From assembly GCF_002220365.1 (NCBI RefSeq), contig NZ_MTHB01000262.1, positions 114,198 through 178,197 on the forward strand: DNA of 64,000 nt, read 5' to 3'. Under the pieces are notes generated by a model, which worked only from the letters and a program-made list of their open reading frames with translations, searched no databases and was not told the origin of the DNA. Source of the DNA: Caballeronia sordidicola. GTDB taxonomy: Bacteria; Pseudomonadota; Gammaproteobacteria; Burkholderiales; Burkholderiaceae. Below are positions 17,319-25,823 of the stretch, piece after piece (within the stretch, counting starts at the first letter, position 1; every line of letters begins with the position of its first letter). The translations under genes and the position numbers were made by a program.

Positions 17319-18271
17319 ACCGCAGCGTCGTCATCCTCGGCATCTACGTGACGGATCTCACGTTCCGCGCCGAGCGCATGCCGCTGCTTGGCGAGACTAT
17401 CGCCGGGTCGGCCTTTGCAATGGGACCGGGCGGCAAGGGGTCGAACCAGGCGGTAGCCGCAGCACGCGCCGGTGCCGACGTGATCTTCTGCACGCGCCTC
17501 GGGGCCGACGCGTTCGGTGACATCGCGCGTTCGACATGGGCCGCTGAAGGCATCACGGCGAGAGCGATAACAACCGACGGCGTGGCAACCGGCGCGGCGC
17601 ACATCTTTGTTGACGACGCTACCGGCGGCAACGCGATCATCGTCGCGGCGGGTGCGGCCGGCCGCTTGTGCCCTGAAGACGTCGAAGCGATAGAAGCCGA
17701 TATTGCGACCGCCGCCGTGTTCGTCACGCAGCTTGAACAACCCATTCCCGCCGCGCGACGTGGGCTCGAACTTGCGCGTGGTCACGGCGTGACGACCGTC
17801 TTCAATCCGGCGCCCGCGTTGCCGCTCGACGACGACATCTTCCCGCTCTGCGACTACATCACCCCGAACGAAACCGAAGCGACAGCGCTGACAGGTATCG
17901 TGATTGCGTCCGTCGACGACGCCCGCCGTGCCGCCGATGTCCTGCTTTCGAAGGGCGTAGGCAGTGTGATCGTAACGCTGGGAGAAGCGGGTGCGTTGCT
18001 GCATACGCCGGAGCAGTCGGTACTGGTGCCAGCCTTCAATTGCGGTCGCGTAGTGGAGACCGCAGGCGCGGGCGATGGCTTCACCGGCGGCTTCGCCGCG
18101 GCGCTTGCACGCGGCGAAAGCCCGTTGAACGCCGTGCGTTTTGGCTGTGCGCTCGCGAGCTTGTCCGTCACGCGTCCCGGCACCGCGCCGTCTATGCCTG
18201 CGCTGGCCGAGATCGAAGCGGTGCTGGATGTTCCTGTGACGTCCGGCAGCGTGTCGGTCCCCCAATCCTGA
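17315..18271 (+). CDS. PfkB/ribokinase-family sugar kinase (probable deoxyribokinase)
   Basis: A 318-residue PfkB-family kinase. It has the sugar-binding segment GPGGKGSNQAVAAARAG, the NPAP motif, and the ATP/catalytic motif AGAGDGFTGGF with the catalytic Asp. It phosphorylates ribose or 2-deoxyribose at C5 in the cytoplasm. Being encoded with DeoC, whose substrate is deoxyribose 5-phosphate, makes a deoxyribokinase the best reading; plain ribokinase is the alternative. ATG 17315 overlaps the mutarotase stop (ATGA), and family alignment starts there. An upstream open stretch in the same frame is not coding. Confidence 0.88.
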   Translation: MNRSVVILGIYVTDLTFRAERMPLLGETIAGSAFAMGPGGKGSNQAVAAARAGADVIFCTRLGADAFGDIARSTWAAEGITARAITTDGVATGAAHIFVDDATGGNAIIVAAGAAGRLCPEDVEAIEADIATAAVFVTQLEQPIPAARRGLELARGHGVTTVFNPAPALPLDDDIFPLCDYITPNETEATALTGIVIASVDDARRAADVLLSKGVGSVIVTLGEAGALLHTPEQSVLVPAFNCGRVVETAGAGDGFTGGFAAALARGESPLNAVRFGCALASLSVTRPGTAPSMPALAEIEAVLDVPVTSGSVSVPQS

Positions 18272-18286
18272 ACGGAGGAGCGCTCG

Positions 18287-19321
18287 ATGAACACATCGAA
18301 ATGGCTCGCCGACCGGCAACTGAATTTTCTGGTCGCGGTGAACCTGCTGGTCGTGCTGGTCGCGACCGCGTTGTCGCATGGCCAGTTCGTCGATATCGAC
18401 AACCTCCAGTCCATGGGCGGCCAGTTGCCCGAACTGGGCCTGCTCGCGCTCGGCATCATGCTCTCGATGGTGTCGGGCAATGGCGGTATCGACTTGTCGG
18501 GTGTTGCGCTTGCGAACCTCTCCGGCATGGTCGCCGCACAACTGCTGCCGATGCTCGTTTCCGCCGATAACTCGCCGTCGCTCTACACCGCCGTGTTCTG
18601 CGTGATTACCGTGACGCTTGGCTTGGTCGGCGGCTTGATGAACGGCGTGATCATCGCGCGCCTGAAACTCACGCCTATTCTCTGCACGCTGGGTACGTCG
18701 CTGTTGTTCACCGGCATCGCCGTGGTGCTGAGCAACGGTGCATCGGTGCGGGTGGAGTACGTCGATGCCCTCTCCGACATCGGCAACGGCACCTTCCTGC
18801 AAGTGCCTATCTCGTTGTGGATTTTCGTGATCACGGTGCTGCTGCTCGGTTGGGTGTTGAAGCGCACGCCCTTCGGTTTGCGGCTCTACCTGATGGGCAC
18901 GAATCCGAAAGCTGCCTTCTACGCCGGTATTCCGCGCGACCGCATGTTGATCCTGACGTACGGCATGTGCGGCGTGCTAGCGTCGCTCGCCGGGCTCATC
19001 AGCGCGTCGCATACGTCCAGCGCGAAGTGGGACTACGGCAACTCGTACTTGCTGATCGCGATCCTGATCGCGGTGATGGGCGGCGTGAATCCGGCGGGCG
19101 GGTACGGCCGCATCGTCTGTGTATTCCTGGCAGCGACCGTGCTCCAGTTCCTGTCGAGCCTGTTCAACCTGCTGGGCATCTCGCAGTTCTTCGGCGATTG
19201 CGCGTGGGGCTTCCTGCTGCTCGCGTCGCTTGCTCTCGCCGGCGGAGAACGCGTGCGTGCGATCTTCGGCCTCGGTGGTGCTGCACCCATTTCGAAGGTG
19301 CCAAAACCGCCGGCGGCGTAA
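18287..19321 (+). CDS. Sugar ABC transporter permease (RbsC type), first copy
   Basis: A 344-residue inner-membrane protein with eight to ten hydrophobic helices of the RbsC/BPD_transp_2 family; GNGGIDLSGVALANLSG is the family signature region. It starts 16 bases after the kinase with GGAGG before ATG 18287. With the second permease (22018-23091) it probably forms a heterodimeric channel for the binding protein and ATPase encoded between them. The operon content points to 2-deoxyribose or a related pentose or nucleoside as substrate. Confidence 0.88.
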   Translation: MNTSKWLADRQLNFLVAVNLLVVLVATALSHGQFVDIDNLQSMGGQLPELGLLALGIMLSMVSGNGGIDLSGVALANLSGMVAAQLLPMLVSADNSPSLYTAVFCVITVTLGLVGGLMNGVIIARLKLTPILCTLGTSLLFTGIAVVLSNGASVRVEYVDALSDIGNGTFLQVPISLWIFVITVLLLGWVLKRTPFGLRLYLMGTNPKAAFYAGIPRDRMLILTYGMCGVLASLAGLISASHTSSAKWDYGNSYLLIAILIAVMGGVNPAGGYGRIVCVFLAATVLQFLSSLFNLLGISQFFGDCAWGFLLLASLALAGGERVRAIFGLGGAAPISKVPKPPAA

Positions 19322-19408
19322 TCAGATAAACACGCGCATAAACAAGCTTTCCCGGCTTCAAGATTTCACCTCATGTGCAGCACAGACAAACCATAACGGA
19401 GACAACGC

Positions 19409-20413
19409 ATGAAACTCAATCGAATCACCATCGCGCTTACTGCTGTCACGCTTGCGGCCGGAGCCATTGCTGTCGCGCAGGCCGCGACCGACGAAACCAT
19501 CGTCACCGTGGTCAAGGTCACGGGTATCAACTGGTTCAACCGGATGGACGAGGGCGTGAAGGAATTCGCCAAGGCCAACCCGGGCGTGAACGCGTATCAG
19601 ACCGGACCGGGACAGGCGGACGCCGCGCAACAACTGAAGATCATCGAAGATTTGATCGCGAAGAAAGTGACGGCGATTGCGGTCGTTCCCTACGATCCGC
19701 CGACCCTCGAACCGGCGCTCAAGAAGGCGATGGATCGCGGCATCAAGGTCGTCACGCATGAAGCGGACAATGAGAAGAACACGATGGTCGACATCGAGGC
19801 CTTCGACAACACCGCGTATGGCGCAGGCCTGAATGAACGCCTCGCGAAGTGCATGGGCGATCAGGGCAAATGGGCGGTGCTGGTCGGCTCGCTCGGTAGC
19901 CGCTCACAGGTTCAGTGGGCGGATGGCGGTATCGGCAATGCGAAGCAGAAGTATCCGAAGATGGATCTGGTCGAACCGAAACTTGAAACCAATAACGATG
20001 GCGAACGCGCTTACCAGGTCGCGAAGGAAGTGCTGCGCAAGCACCCGGACCTGACCGGCTTCCAAGGGTCGTCGTCGCTGGACGTGATCGGCATTGGGCG
20101 CGCGGTGGAAGAGGCCGGCAAGATTGGCAAGATCTGCGTGTACGGCACGGGCCTGCCGACGGAAGCCGGCAAGTTCCTCGAGAGCGGCGCGATCAATGGC
20201 ATCGCTTTCTGGGACCCGAAGCTCGCCGGCATCGCGATGAACAAGATTGCGAAAATGCTGATCGACGGCAAGACCGTTGAGAACGGTGCGGACCTGGGTC
20301 TGGTTGGATATAACAAGGTCACGGTCACCAAGGGTCCGGGCAAGGGCATTATCGTGCGCGGCACCGGCTGGGTGGACGTCGACAAGACCAACTACAAGCA
20401 GTATCCGTTCTGA
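19409..20413 (+). CDS. Periplasmic sugar-binding protein of an ABC importer (RbsB/LsrB type)
   Basis: A 334-residue exported binding protein. Residues 1-26 are a signal peptide ending VAQAATDE. The mature part is a Peripla_BP_4 domain starting TIVTVVKVTGINWFNRMDEG, as in the rhamnose/autoinducer-2 branch of the RbsB group. It captures the sugar in the periplasm and hands it to the flanking permeases. GGAGA lies before ATG 19409. A strong GC hairpin follows the gene (20435-20459), a common device to keep binding-protein mRNA at higher levels than the rest of the operon. The ligand is inferred to be deoxyribose or a similar pentose. Confidence 0.88.
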   Translation: MKLNRITIALTAVTLAAGAIAVAQAATDETIVTVVKVTGINWFNRMDEGVKEFAKANPGVNAYQTGPGQADAAQQLKIIEDLIAKKVTAIAVVPYDPPTLEPALKKAMDRGIKVVTHEADNEKNTMVDIEAFDNTAYGAGLNERLAKCMGDQGKWAVLVGSLGSRSQVQWADGGIGNAKQKYPKMDLVEPKLETNNDGERAYQVAKEVLRKHPDLTGFQGSSSLDVIGIGRAVEEAGKIGKICVYGTGLPTEAGKFLESGAINGIAFWDPKLAGIAMNKIAKMLIDGKTVENGADLGLVGYNKVTVTKGPGKGIIVRGTGWVDVDKTNYKQYPF

Positions 20414-20434
20414 TTGTCTTCACGGAAGCAGTAA

Positions 20435-20459
20435 AGCGCGCACGGCTGCCGTGCGCGCT
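20435..20459 (+). terminator. Strong GC hairpin between binding-protein and ATPase genes
   Basis: AGCGCGCACGGC (20435-20446) and GCCGTGCGCGCT (20448-20459) are exact reverse complements with a single base between. Only GTCTTC follows, so it is a weak or partial terminator, or an mRNA 3'-end stabiliser, rather than a full stop. Its position just after the binding-protein gene suits partial termination that leaves more of that protein than of the ATPase. Confidence 0.55.
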
Positions 20460-20491
20460 GTCTTCAGGAAGTTGAAAGGGTAGAAGGTTCA

Positions 20492-22021
20492 ATGATGAGT
20501 ACAGCGCCGCTTCTCGAAGTTGTCGATATCCATAAGCGCTTCACCGGCGTGTATGCGCTGCGTGGCGTGAGCCTTTCCTTCCAGCGCGGGCAGATTTATC
20601 ACCTGCTCGGCGAGAACGGTTGCGGCAAGAGCACGCTGATCAAGATCATCTCCGGCGCGCAGCCGCCCGATCAGGGCGAGCTTGTGATCGAAGGCGTAAG
20701 ACACGCGCGGCTTGCGCCGCTCGAGGCGTTGTCAGCGGGTATCGAGACGGTGTATCAGGACCTTTCGCTGCTGCCTAACATGAGTGTTGCGGAGAACGTT
20801 GCGTTGACGTCGGAGCTGGCAACGCACGGAGGGCGGCTTGCGCGGACCTTCGATCGCCGCGCGCTGGCGAAAACGGCGGCGCGTGCTTTGGAAGCCGTGG
20901 GTTTGCCCGGCGATGCCGATTTTCAGGCCACGCTCGTCGAGCAGTTGCCGCTGGCGACGCGGCAACTCGTGGCTATCGCGCGTGCGATTGCGAGCGAGGC
21001 GAAGTTCGTCATCATGGACGAGCCGACTACATCGCTTACACAGAAGGAAGTGGACAATCTGATCGCAGTGCTGGCGAAGCTGCGTGCCGATGGCGTCGCG
21101 GTGCTGTTCGTGAGTCACAAGCTGGATGAGTGCTATGCGATCGGTGGTGAAGTGATCGTGCTGCGCGATGGCCAGAAGATGGCGCAAGGGCCGATCGAGA
21201 ATTACACGAAGGCGCAGATTGGCGAGTTGATGACGGGCAAGCAGTTATCGAACGAACGATATCGGCAGGCCGAAGTCATGGAAGGCCACGAGATCGTGCT
21301 GGATGTAAAGGCGTTATCGCGGTCGCGCCAGTTCGCTGATGTCACGTTCTCGCTGCATCGCGGAGAGATTCTTGGCGTGACCGGCTTGCTTGATTCGGGG
21401 CGCAACGAATTGGCGCGGGCGCTGGCAGGTGTCGCGCCTGCGGATAGCGGCACGGTGACGCTGGACGGTTCCATCGTGCGGCTTAAAACGCCGTCCGATG
21501 CCAAGTGGCAACGCATAGGCTATGTGCCGGAAGACCGCTTGAATGAAGGGCTTTTCCTCGATAAATCCATTCGAGACAATGTCATCACCGCAATGATCTC
21601 GAGTTTGCGCGATCGCTTTGGACAGGTTGACCGGAAGCGCGCGCGCGAGCTTGCCGAGCGCACCGTGAAGGAGTTGCAGATCGCGACGCCTGACGTCGAC
21701 AAACCGGTTCAGTCGCTATCGGGTGGCAACCAGCAACGCGTGTTGATCGGCCGATGGCTGGCCATTGACCCACGCGTCCTGATCCTCCACGGCCCGACAG
21801 TGGGCGTGGATGTGGGATCGAAGGACATTATTTATCGCATCATGCAGCGCTTGGCGGAGCAGGGCATCGGCATCATTTTGATCAGCGATGACTTGCCCGA
21901 GCTGCTGCAGAACTGCGACCGAATCCTGATGATGAAGAAAGGGCGTGTCTCGAACGAATATCGTGCGGGGCAATTGACTGAAGCCGATCTTTATCACGCT
22001 TTACTTTCAGAGGCAGCATGA
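20492..22021 (+). CDS. Sugar ABC transporter ATP-binding protein (RbsA type)
   Basis: A 509-residue double ATPase. The first half has a good Walker A (GENGCGKST) and Walker B (VIMDEPTTSLT) but a worn signature (LPLATRQLV). The second half has the usual degenerate Walker A (GLLDSGRNEL) and a proper SGGNQQRV signature. This asymmetry is normal in RbsA/MglA proteins. It powers uptake through the two flanking permeases. An ATG one codon later is an equally likely start. Its stop overlaps the start of the second permease gene (ATGA), so the two are translationally coupled. Confidence 0.9.
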   Translation: MMSTAPLLEVVDIHKRFTGVYALRGVSLSFQRGQIYHLLGENGCGKSTLIKIISGAQPPDQGELVIEGVRHARLAPLEALSAGIETVYQDLSLLPNMSVAENVALTSELATHGGRLARTFDRRALAKTAARALEAVGLPGDADFQATLVEQLPLATRQLVAIARAIASEAKFVIMDEPTTSLTQKEVDNLIAVLAKLRADGVAVLFVSHKLDECYAIGGEVIVLRDGQKMAQGPIENYTKAQIGELMTGKQLSNERYRQAEVMEGHEIVLDVKALSRSRQFADVTFSLHRGEILGVTGLLDSGRNELARALAGVAPADSGTVTLDGSIVRLKTPSDAKWQRIGYVPEDRLNEGLFLDKSIRDNVITAMISSLRDRFGQVDRKRARELAERTVKELQIATPDVDKPVQSLSGGNQQRVLIGRWLAIDPRVLILHGPTVGVDVGSKDIIYRIMQRLAEQGIGIILISDDLPELLQNCDRILMMKKGRVSNEYRAGQLTEADLYHALLSEAA

Positions 22022-23091
22022 GCGAGTCACTTCATCGCGTTGCTCAGACATCGCAAGGCGCTTCCGCGCTAAGTCCGGCATTGGCCGAGGTTGCGCCGCA
22101 GGTGCAGCGGCTCAGTTTTATCGGGCGGCTGGTGCGCAATCCTGAGTGGTTCACGGTTGGGCTGATTCTTGTGACTTGCCTGGTGGTGGGCACGTTGAAT
22201 CCGCGCTTCTTCCAGTTCGCGACGCTCTTCGATTTGCTGCATTCGGGAACGACAGTGTCGTTGTTTGCGCTGGGGACGCTGGTCGTGCTGGCATCGGGTG
22301 GTATCGATGTGTCCTTTACCGCGATTGCTGCTTTTACGATGTATTCAATCACCAAGGCCGTTTTTGCCTGGTGGCCTGATGCGCCGTTTTTTGTGATTCT
22401 GGTTTGCGGCGCGGTGGGCGGCGTGTTGCTAGGGTTGATCAATGGCGTGCTGGTGCATCGGCTGAAAGCGCCTTCATTGATCGTGACTATTGGCACGCAG
22501 TACTTGTATCGCGGGTTGCTGCTGACGTTTGTGGGTACGCAGTTTTTCATGAACATCCCGCACAGCATGGACAGCTTCGGGCAGTTGCCGCTGTTTTTCT
22601 ATCACACGAACGATGGGCTTCGGGCGGTGTTGCCGGTCTCGGTCATTGCGCTGTTTCTTGCTGCGGGCGTGACGTGGTGGCTGCTCAACCGGACGATGAT
22701 GGGAAGGGGTGTGTACGCGATGGGCGGTAGCTTGCCGATTGCCGAGCGGCTTGGTTATAACCTGCGGGCTATTCACCTGTTTGTTTTTGGTTACACCGGG
22801 ATGCTGGCGGGAATCGCCGGGATATTGCATGTATCGACGAATCGGCTGGCGAATCCGTTTGATCTGGTTGGGACTGAGCTGGACGTGATTGCTGCCGTGA
22901 TTCTTGGCGGAGCCAGGATTACCGGCGGGACCGGGACCGTGGTGGGGACATTGCTCGGTGTGGTGCTGGTTACGTTGATCAATAGCGTCTTGATCTTGAT
23001 CGGCGTGCCGAGTACCTGGCAGAAGGTGATTATCGGGGCGTTTATCCTGGTGGCGGGAACGTTGTTCGCGCTGGGAAGGCGGGCGGCGTAG
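22018..23091 (+). CDS. Sugar ABC transporter permease (RbsC type), second copy
   Basis: A 357-residue inner-membrane protein of the same family as the permease at 18287, with a 40-residue hydrophilic N-terminus and then eight to ten hydrophobic helices. SGGIDVSFTAIAAF is the family signature region. The start overlaps the ATPase stop (ATGA). It is the last gene of the deoC operon; the next gene downstream is on the opposite strand. Two non-identical permeases in one operon suggest a heterodimer. Confidence 0.88.
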   Translation: MSESLHRVAQTSQGASALSPALAEVAPQVQRLSFIGRLVRNPEWFTVGLILVTCLVVGTLNPRFFQFATLFDLLHSGTTVSLFALGTLVVLASGGIDVSFTAIAAFTMYSITKAVFAWWPDAPFFVILVCGAVGGVLLGLINGVLVHRLKAPSLIVTIGTQYLYRGLLLTFVGTQFFMNIPHSMDSFGQLPLFFYHTNDGLRAVLPVSVIALFLAAGVTWWLLNRTMMGRGVYAMGGSLPIAERLGYNLRAIHLFVFGYTGMLAGIAGILHVSTNRLANPFDLVGTELDVIAAVILGGARITGGTGTVVGTLLGVVLVTLINSVLILIGVPSTWQKVIIGAFILVAGTLFALGRRAA

Positions 23092-23158
23092 GGGCGGTTG
23101 ATTGCGCTTACGCGCAGTCGTTGATCGAACGACCCCGGCCCATCGCGCGAGCGTGAAG

Positions 23159-23368
23159 CTAAGGGTCGATACCGTTCTCTTCGCAAACATCAAGGAATGC
23201 GGCCAACGAGTTGGCGCCTTCGGCCTTGAGCCTGGGAATGTCGCTGGCGTAGAAGTCCGCACCTCCGTTCAAACCGAGAAATTCGCCGCGCAGCATGTCG
23301 GTGGTCGAGTTGTAAGTGACGACTGCGCGATGGCTGCCGATGTTCAAGATATCCATGGCTTTGCTCAC
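23159..23368 (-). CDS. HicB-like small protein without a toxin partner
   Basis: A 69-residue protein resembling the N-terminal RNase-H-like fold of HicB-type antitoxins: GSHRAVVTYN, then MLRGEFLGLNGGADFYA, ending SLAAFLDVCEENGIDP. No DNA-binding tail and no HicA toxin gene are next to it. The GTG at 23368 overlaps the stop codon of the DeoR-family gene (GTGA), so it is translated with that regulator; an internal ATG at 23356 is an alternative start. It may have been recruited as an accessory to the regulator, or be the leftover of a toxin-antitoxin pair. Confidence 0.7.
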   Translation of the reverse strand: MSKAMDILNIGSHRAVVTYNSTTDMLRGEFLGLNGGADFYASDIPRLKAEGANSLAAFLDVCEENGIDP

Positions 23369-24084
23369 TTCCTGATTTCCATCCCCTTCTCCGTGATCAA
23401 TGAATCAAACTGATCGAGCTGAGAAAACCGCACGGCCTTGACCTTCCCCAACTTGCTGGCATCGACCACTAGATGCCTTTCAACCGCACTCTCCATTGCA
23501 GCCTGCTTGATCGCGACCTCGTGAAAGTTCCAGCACGTCACGCCACGCGCCTCATCCACCCCACCGGCCGAAATAAACGCCTTGTTGATCCCCATCCGCC
23601 GCAACGTCTCGATACTCTCGTCGCTGGAAAACGAATCCGACGAGGGGGCATAAACGCCGCCCAATAAAATCATCCGGACGTTCGCCTTGCGTCGCAAAAT
23701 CTCGGCCACATTCAGCGAATAACACAGCACCGTCAAATGCATGTCGGCCGGAATGAGCCGCGCCAACGTGGTCAGCGTTGTCCCGCAATCGATGAAAATG
23801 GTCTCGTTGTCAGAAAGCAGTCGCGCAGCCACCGCCGATGCCTCCGCCTTGGCCTGCGCAAAATGATCCTTCTCTTCATCGATCGTATAACCCGCGCCGT
23901 TCGGGACATCCGAGGCGCGGACGATATAACCGCCAAGATAAGTGAACGTCCCCGGACTTGACGCTATGTCGCGGCGAACCGTCATTTCCGATACATCGAG
24001 CAAGGTCGCCGCATCGCGAAGACGCATCACACTTTGCTCACGCAAAGCATCGGCAAGAACACGCAAGCGATCGCTTTTGGTCAT
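23365..24084 (-). CDS. DeoR-family transcriptional repressor
   Basis: A 239-residue regulator. An N-terminal DeoR helix-turn-helix (ALREQSVMRLRDAATLLDVSEMTVRRDI) is followed by a sugar-phosphate sensor domain (DCGTTLTTLA, later SAGGVDEARGVTC). Family members bind phosphorylated sugars and repress sugar operons. It is convergent with the deoC operon and shares a ten-base word between its own upstream region and the deoC promoter. It is therefore the likely repressor, with deoxyribose 5-phosphate as the probable inducer. The HicB-like gene follows in the same transcript. Confidence 0.88.
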   Translation of the reverse strand: MTKSDRLRVLADALREQSVMRLRDAATLLDVSEMTVRRDIASSPGTFTYLGGYIVRASDVPNGAGYTIDEEKDHFAQAKAEASAVAARLLSDNETIFIDCGTTLTTLARLIPADMHLTVLCYSLNVAEILRRKANVRMILLGGVYAPSSDSFSSDESIETLRRMGINKAFISAGGVDEARGVTCWNFHEVAIKQAAMESAVERHLVVDASKLGKVKAVRFSQLDQFDSLITEKGMEIRK

Positions 24085-24152
24085 TCGCAGAGGACAGTGG
24101 ACGCAAGCTGCACGTCGTGGATGTGGTTGTTAGATTTTGTTCGCTAGATGAA

Positions 24153-24164
24153 ATGATTATAACA
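24153..24164 (-). promoter_or_regulatory. Candidate autoregulatory half-site upstream of the DeoR-family gene
   Basis: On the minus strand this reads TGTTATAATCAT, identical over the first ten bases to the palindrome in the deoC promoter at 13205. It lies about 70 bases before the regulator's start. An outer inverted pair TTGTTA (24127-24132) / TAACAA (24160-24165) surrounds the area. The shared word between two regions eleven kilobases apart is the main evidence. Confidence 0.5.
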
Positions 24165-24258
24165 AGCGGGCCCGTGAAAGGTGATCGGGGAAAACGCTTT
24201 GCAATTTCGGGTTTGATGAGACGTGAAGCACGCTGAGCGTTTACGCAAAAACCGGGGA

Positions 24259-25188
24259 CTACCCGTCGGTGCGAGCCCGAATCAGCGCAGCGGCCGATGC
24301 AATCGATGTCTGCTCTATTGCGACTTTGGCAACACCCGGCAGCGCGTCTTCTGCGAGTTGCGTCAGCGTGCGCCCCGGTGGCATCTCAACGAACACCTGT
24401 GCGCCGAGTTCGCGCAGCACGATAGTGGAGTCGTGCCAGCGAACGGGATATCGCAAGTTCGTCGCGAGGTCGGTACGGATAGCGTCAGCCTGGCGTAACG
24501 GCCTTGCGCCGCGATTGCTGATATACGGAATCGTCGGCGCACGGAACGCGATCTTGCTCGCGGCTTCGGTGAGTTCGCGGGCGGCATCGTCCAGAAGCAC
24601 GCAGTGGGACGGCACGCTGACCGCCAGCCGCTCGGCCTTGCGTGCGCCTGCGTCCAACGAGCGTTCGCGCACCTGGTCGAGATCCCCGTCGGCGCCTGCC
24701 ACCACGATCTGTCGCGGCGCATTCAAATTTGCTATGTAAGCGGCCTGCGTATGGGCATTCGCGATCACGGCGTCCAGTTCCCGCTCGCTTAAGCCCGACA
24801 CCGCCAGCATTCCGTAACCGCGCGGATAGGCCCGCTCCATCAATTGCGCGCGCAGGTGCAGCAGCCTCAAGGCATCACCAAAGGATAGGGCATTGCACGC
24901 AACCGCAGCGCCATACGCTCCCACCGATAAACCCGCCACTGCATCCGGCGCGATGCCTTCTTCATGGAATGCTCGCGCGGCCGCGACGCCCGCCACAAGC
25001 AAGCTGATCTGCACGGCGACGGTTGAACTCAAAGCCTCGGCGTGATCGAGCGAGAGCACGTCTATATGCAGTATGTCCGAGGCCTCTTCGATGGTTTCAG
25101 CCAAACGCGCATGCGGCGTCGCGCCTCCAAGCGTGTGCAAAAAACCCGCGAATTGCGAGCCTTGACCGGGGAACAGGAACGCGATCAT
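24259..25188 (-). CDS. mdcH: Malonate decarboxylase malonyl-CoA:ACP transacylase (epsilon) subunit
   Basis: A 309-residue acyl-transferase of the FabD fold. Visible are FPGQGSQ at the N-terminus, the nucleophile motif GLSVGAYGA, and the SVPSHC histidine region. In biotin-independent malonate decarboxylase it loads malonate onto the phosphoribosyl-dephospho-CoA group of the carrier subunit. The ATG at 25188 overlaps the mdcG stop (ATGA), and FabD-like sequence starts there; an upstream in-frame extension is the tail of mdcG read in another frame. It is the last gene of the mdc operon. Confidence 0.93.
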   Translation of the reverse strand: MIAFLFPGQGSQFAGFLHTLGGATPHARLAETIEEASDILHIDVLSLDHAEALSSTVAVQISLLVAGVAAARAFHEEGIAPDAVAGLSVGAYGAAVACNALSFGDALRLLHLRAQLMERAYPRGYGMLAVSGLSERELDAVIANAHTQAAYIANLNAPRQIVVAGADGDLDQVRERSLDAGARKAERLAVSVPSHCVLLDDAARELTEAASKIAFRAPTIPYISNRGARPLRQADAIRTDLATNLRYPVRWHDSTIVLRELGAQVFVEMPPGRTLTQLAEDALPGVAKVAIEQTSIASAAALIRARTDG

Positions 25189-25823
25189 GCCGTTTGACCC
25201 GTCTGCCATGGATCGGCGACGAGCTTCGGACCATCGGCGCAACGCAGCATCACGCGTGCGCCAGGATGGGCGTATTCGGCCAGCGAGAACGCGCCATCGA
25301 GCGTCTGGATTTGCACATCAATGCGTGTGCCGTGGTGGAGCGCGGCTTGGGAGAGGGTATCGAACAAGGTTTTTGCGGTGGCGCGGTCGAGAGGATCAGG
25401 CGCACGCATCAGCAGGTCGAGATCGCTTGTTTGCGTGACCGTTGGGCAACCGCTCGCAAGTTCGAAGCCAGCGCTGCCAGTAGGCCCCCAAACGTAGCCG
25501 GTTGCATCGCAGAGTGGGGCGATTGCTCGCAGCAATGCTAACGCGGGCAACGTTGCACGCGTCATTGAGGGTTTCGCAGACCCAAGCGTTTCCGGCTTAA
25601 GGACCTGCGCAACATAATGCGGATCAAGCCACGAGCCGAAACGCTCGCTGCGTATCTCGCCACGAATGCCGACCGCAATCAAACCGTTCACCGACATCGC
25701 GCGTCGCACCACCACGAACGGTGCGCGTTTCAGTGATGCCGCAACCCACGCCGGGGCATCGGGGAAACCGGGCGTGCCCGGCGCGAGCTGCAACAGGTCG
25801 TGCGGACTCACGGCGCGTCCCAT
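25185..25823 (-). CDS. mdcG: Malonate decarboxylase holo-ACP synthase
   Basis: A 212-residue nucleotidyl-transferase that attaches the phosphoribosyl-dephospho-CoA group to the MdcC serine. The metal-binding pattern SDLDLLMR after a GSAGFELASG stretch is the family hallmark. It overlaps mdcE by 16 bases upstream and mdcH by 4 bases downstream, so it sits in a tightly coupled operon. Residues 1-10 (MGRAVSPHDL) match the usual start of MdcG proteins. Confidence 0.92.
   Translation of the reverse strand: MGRAVSPHDLLQLAPGTPGFPDAPAWVAASLKRAPFVVVRRAMSVNGLIAVGIRGEIRSERFGSWLDPHYVAQVLKPETLGSAKPSMTRATLPALALLRAIAPLCDATGYVWGPTGSAGFELASGCPTVTQTSDLDLLMRAPDPLDRATAKTLFDTLSQAALHHGTRIDVQIQTLDGAFSLAEYAHPGARVMLRCADGPKLVADPWQTGQTA

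Noticed and set aside
17234..18802. A 522-codon open frame on the minus strand opposite the kinase and permease genes
   Set aside because: It is the antisense shadow of well-recognised genes in high-GC DNA; its translation is rich in Arg and His and matches no family pattern.
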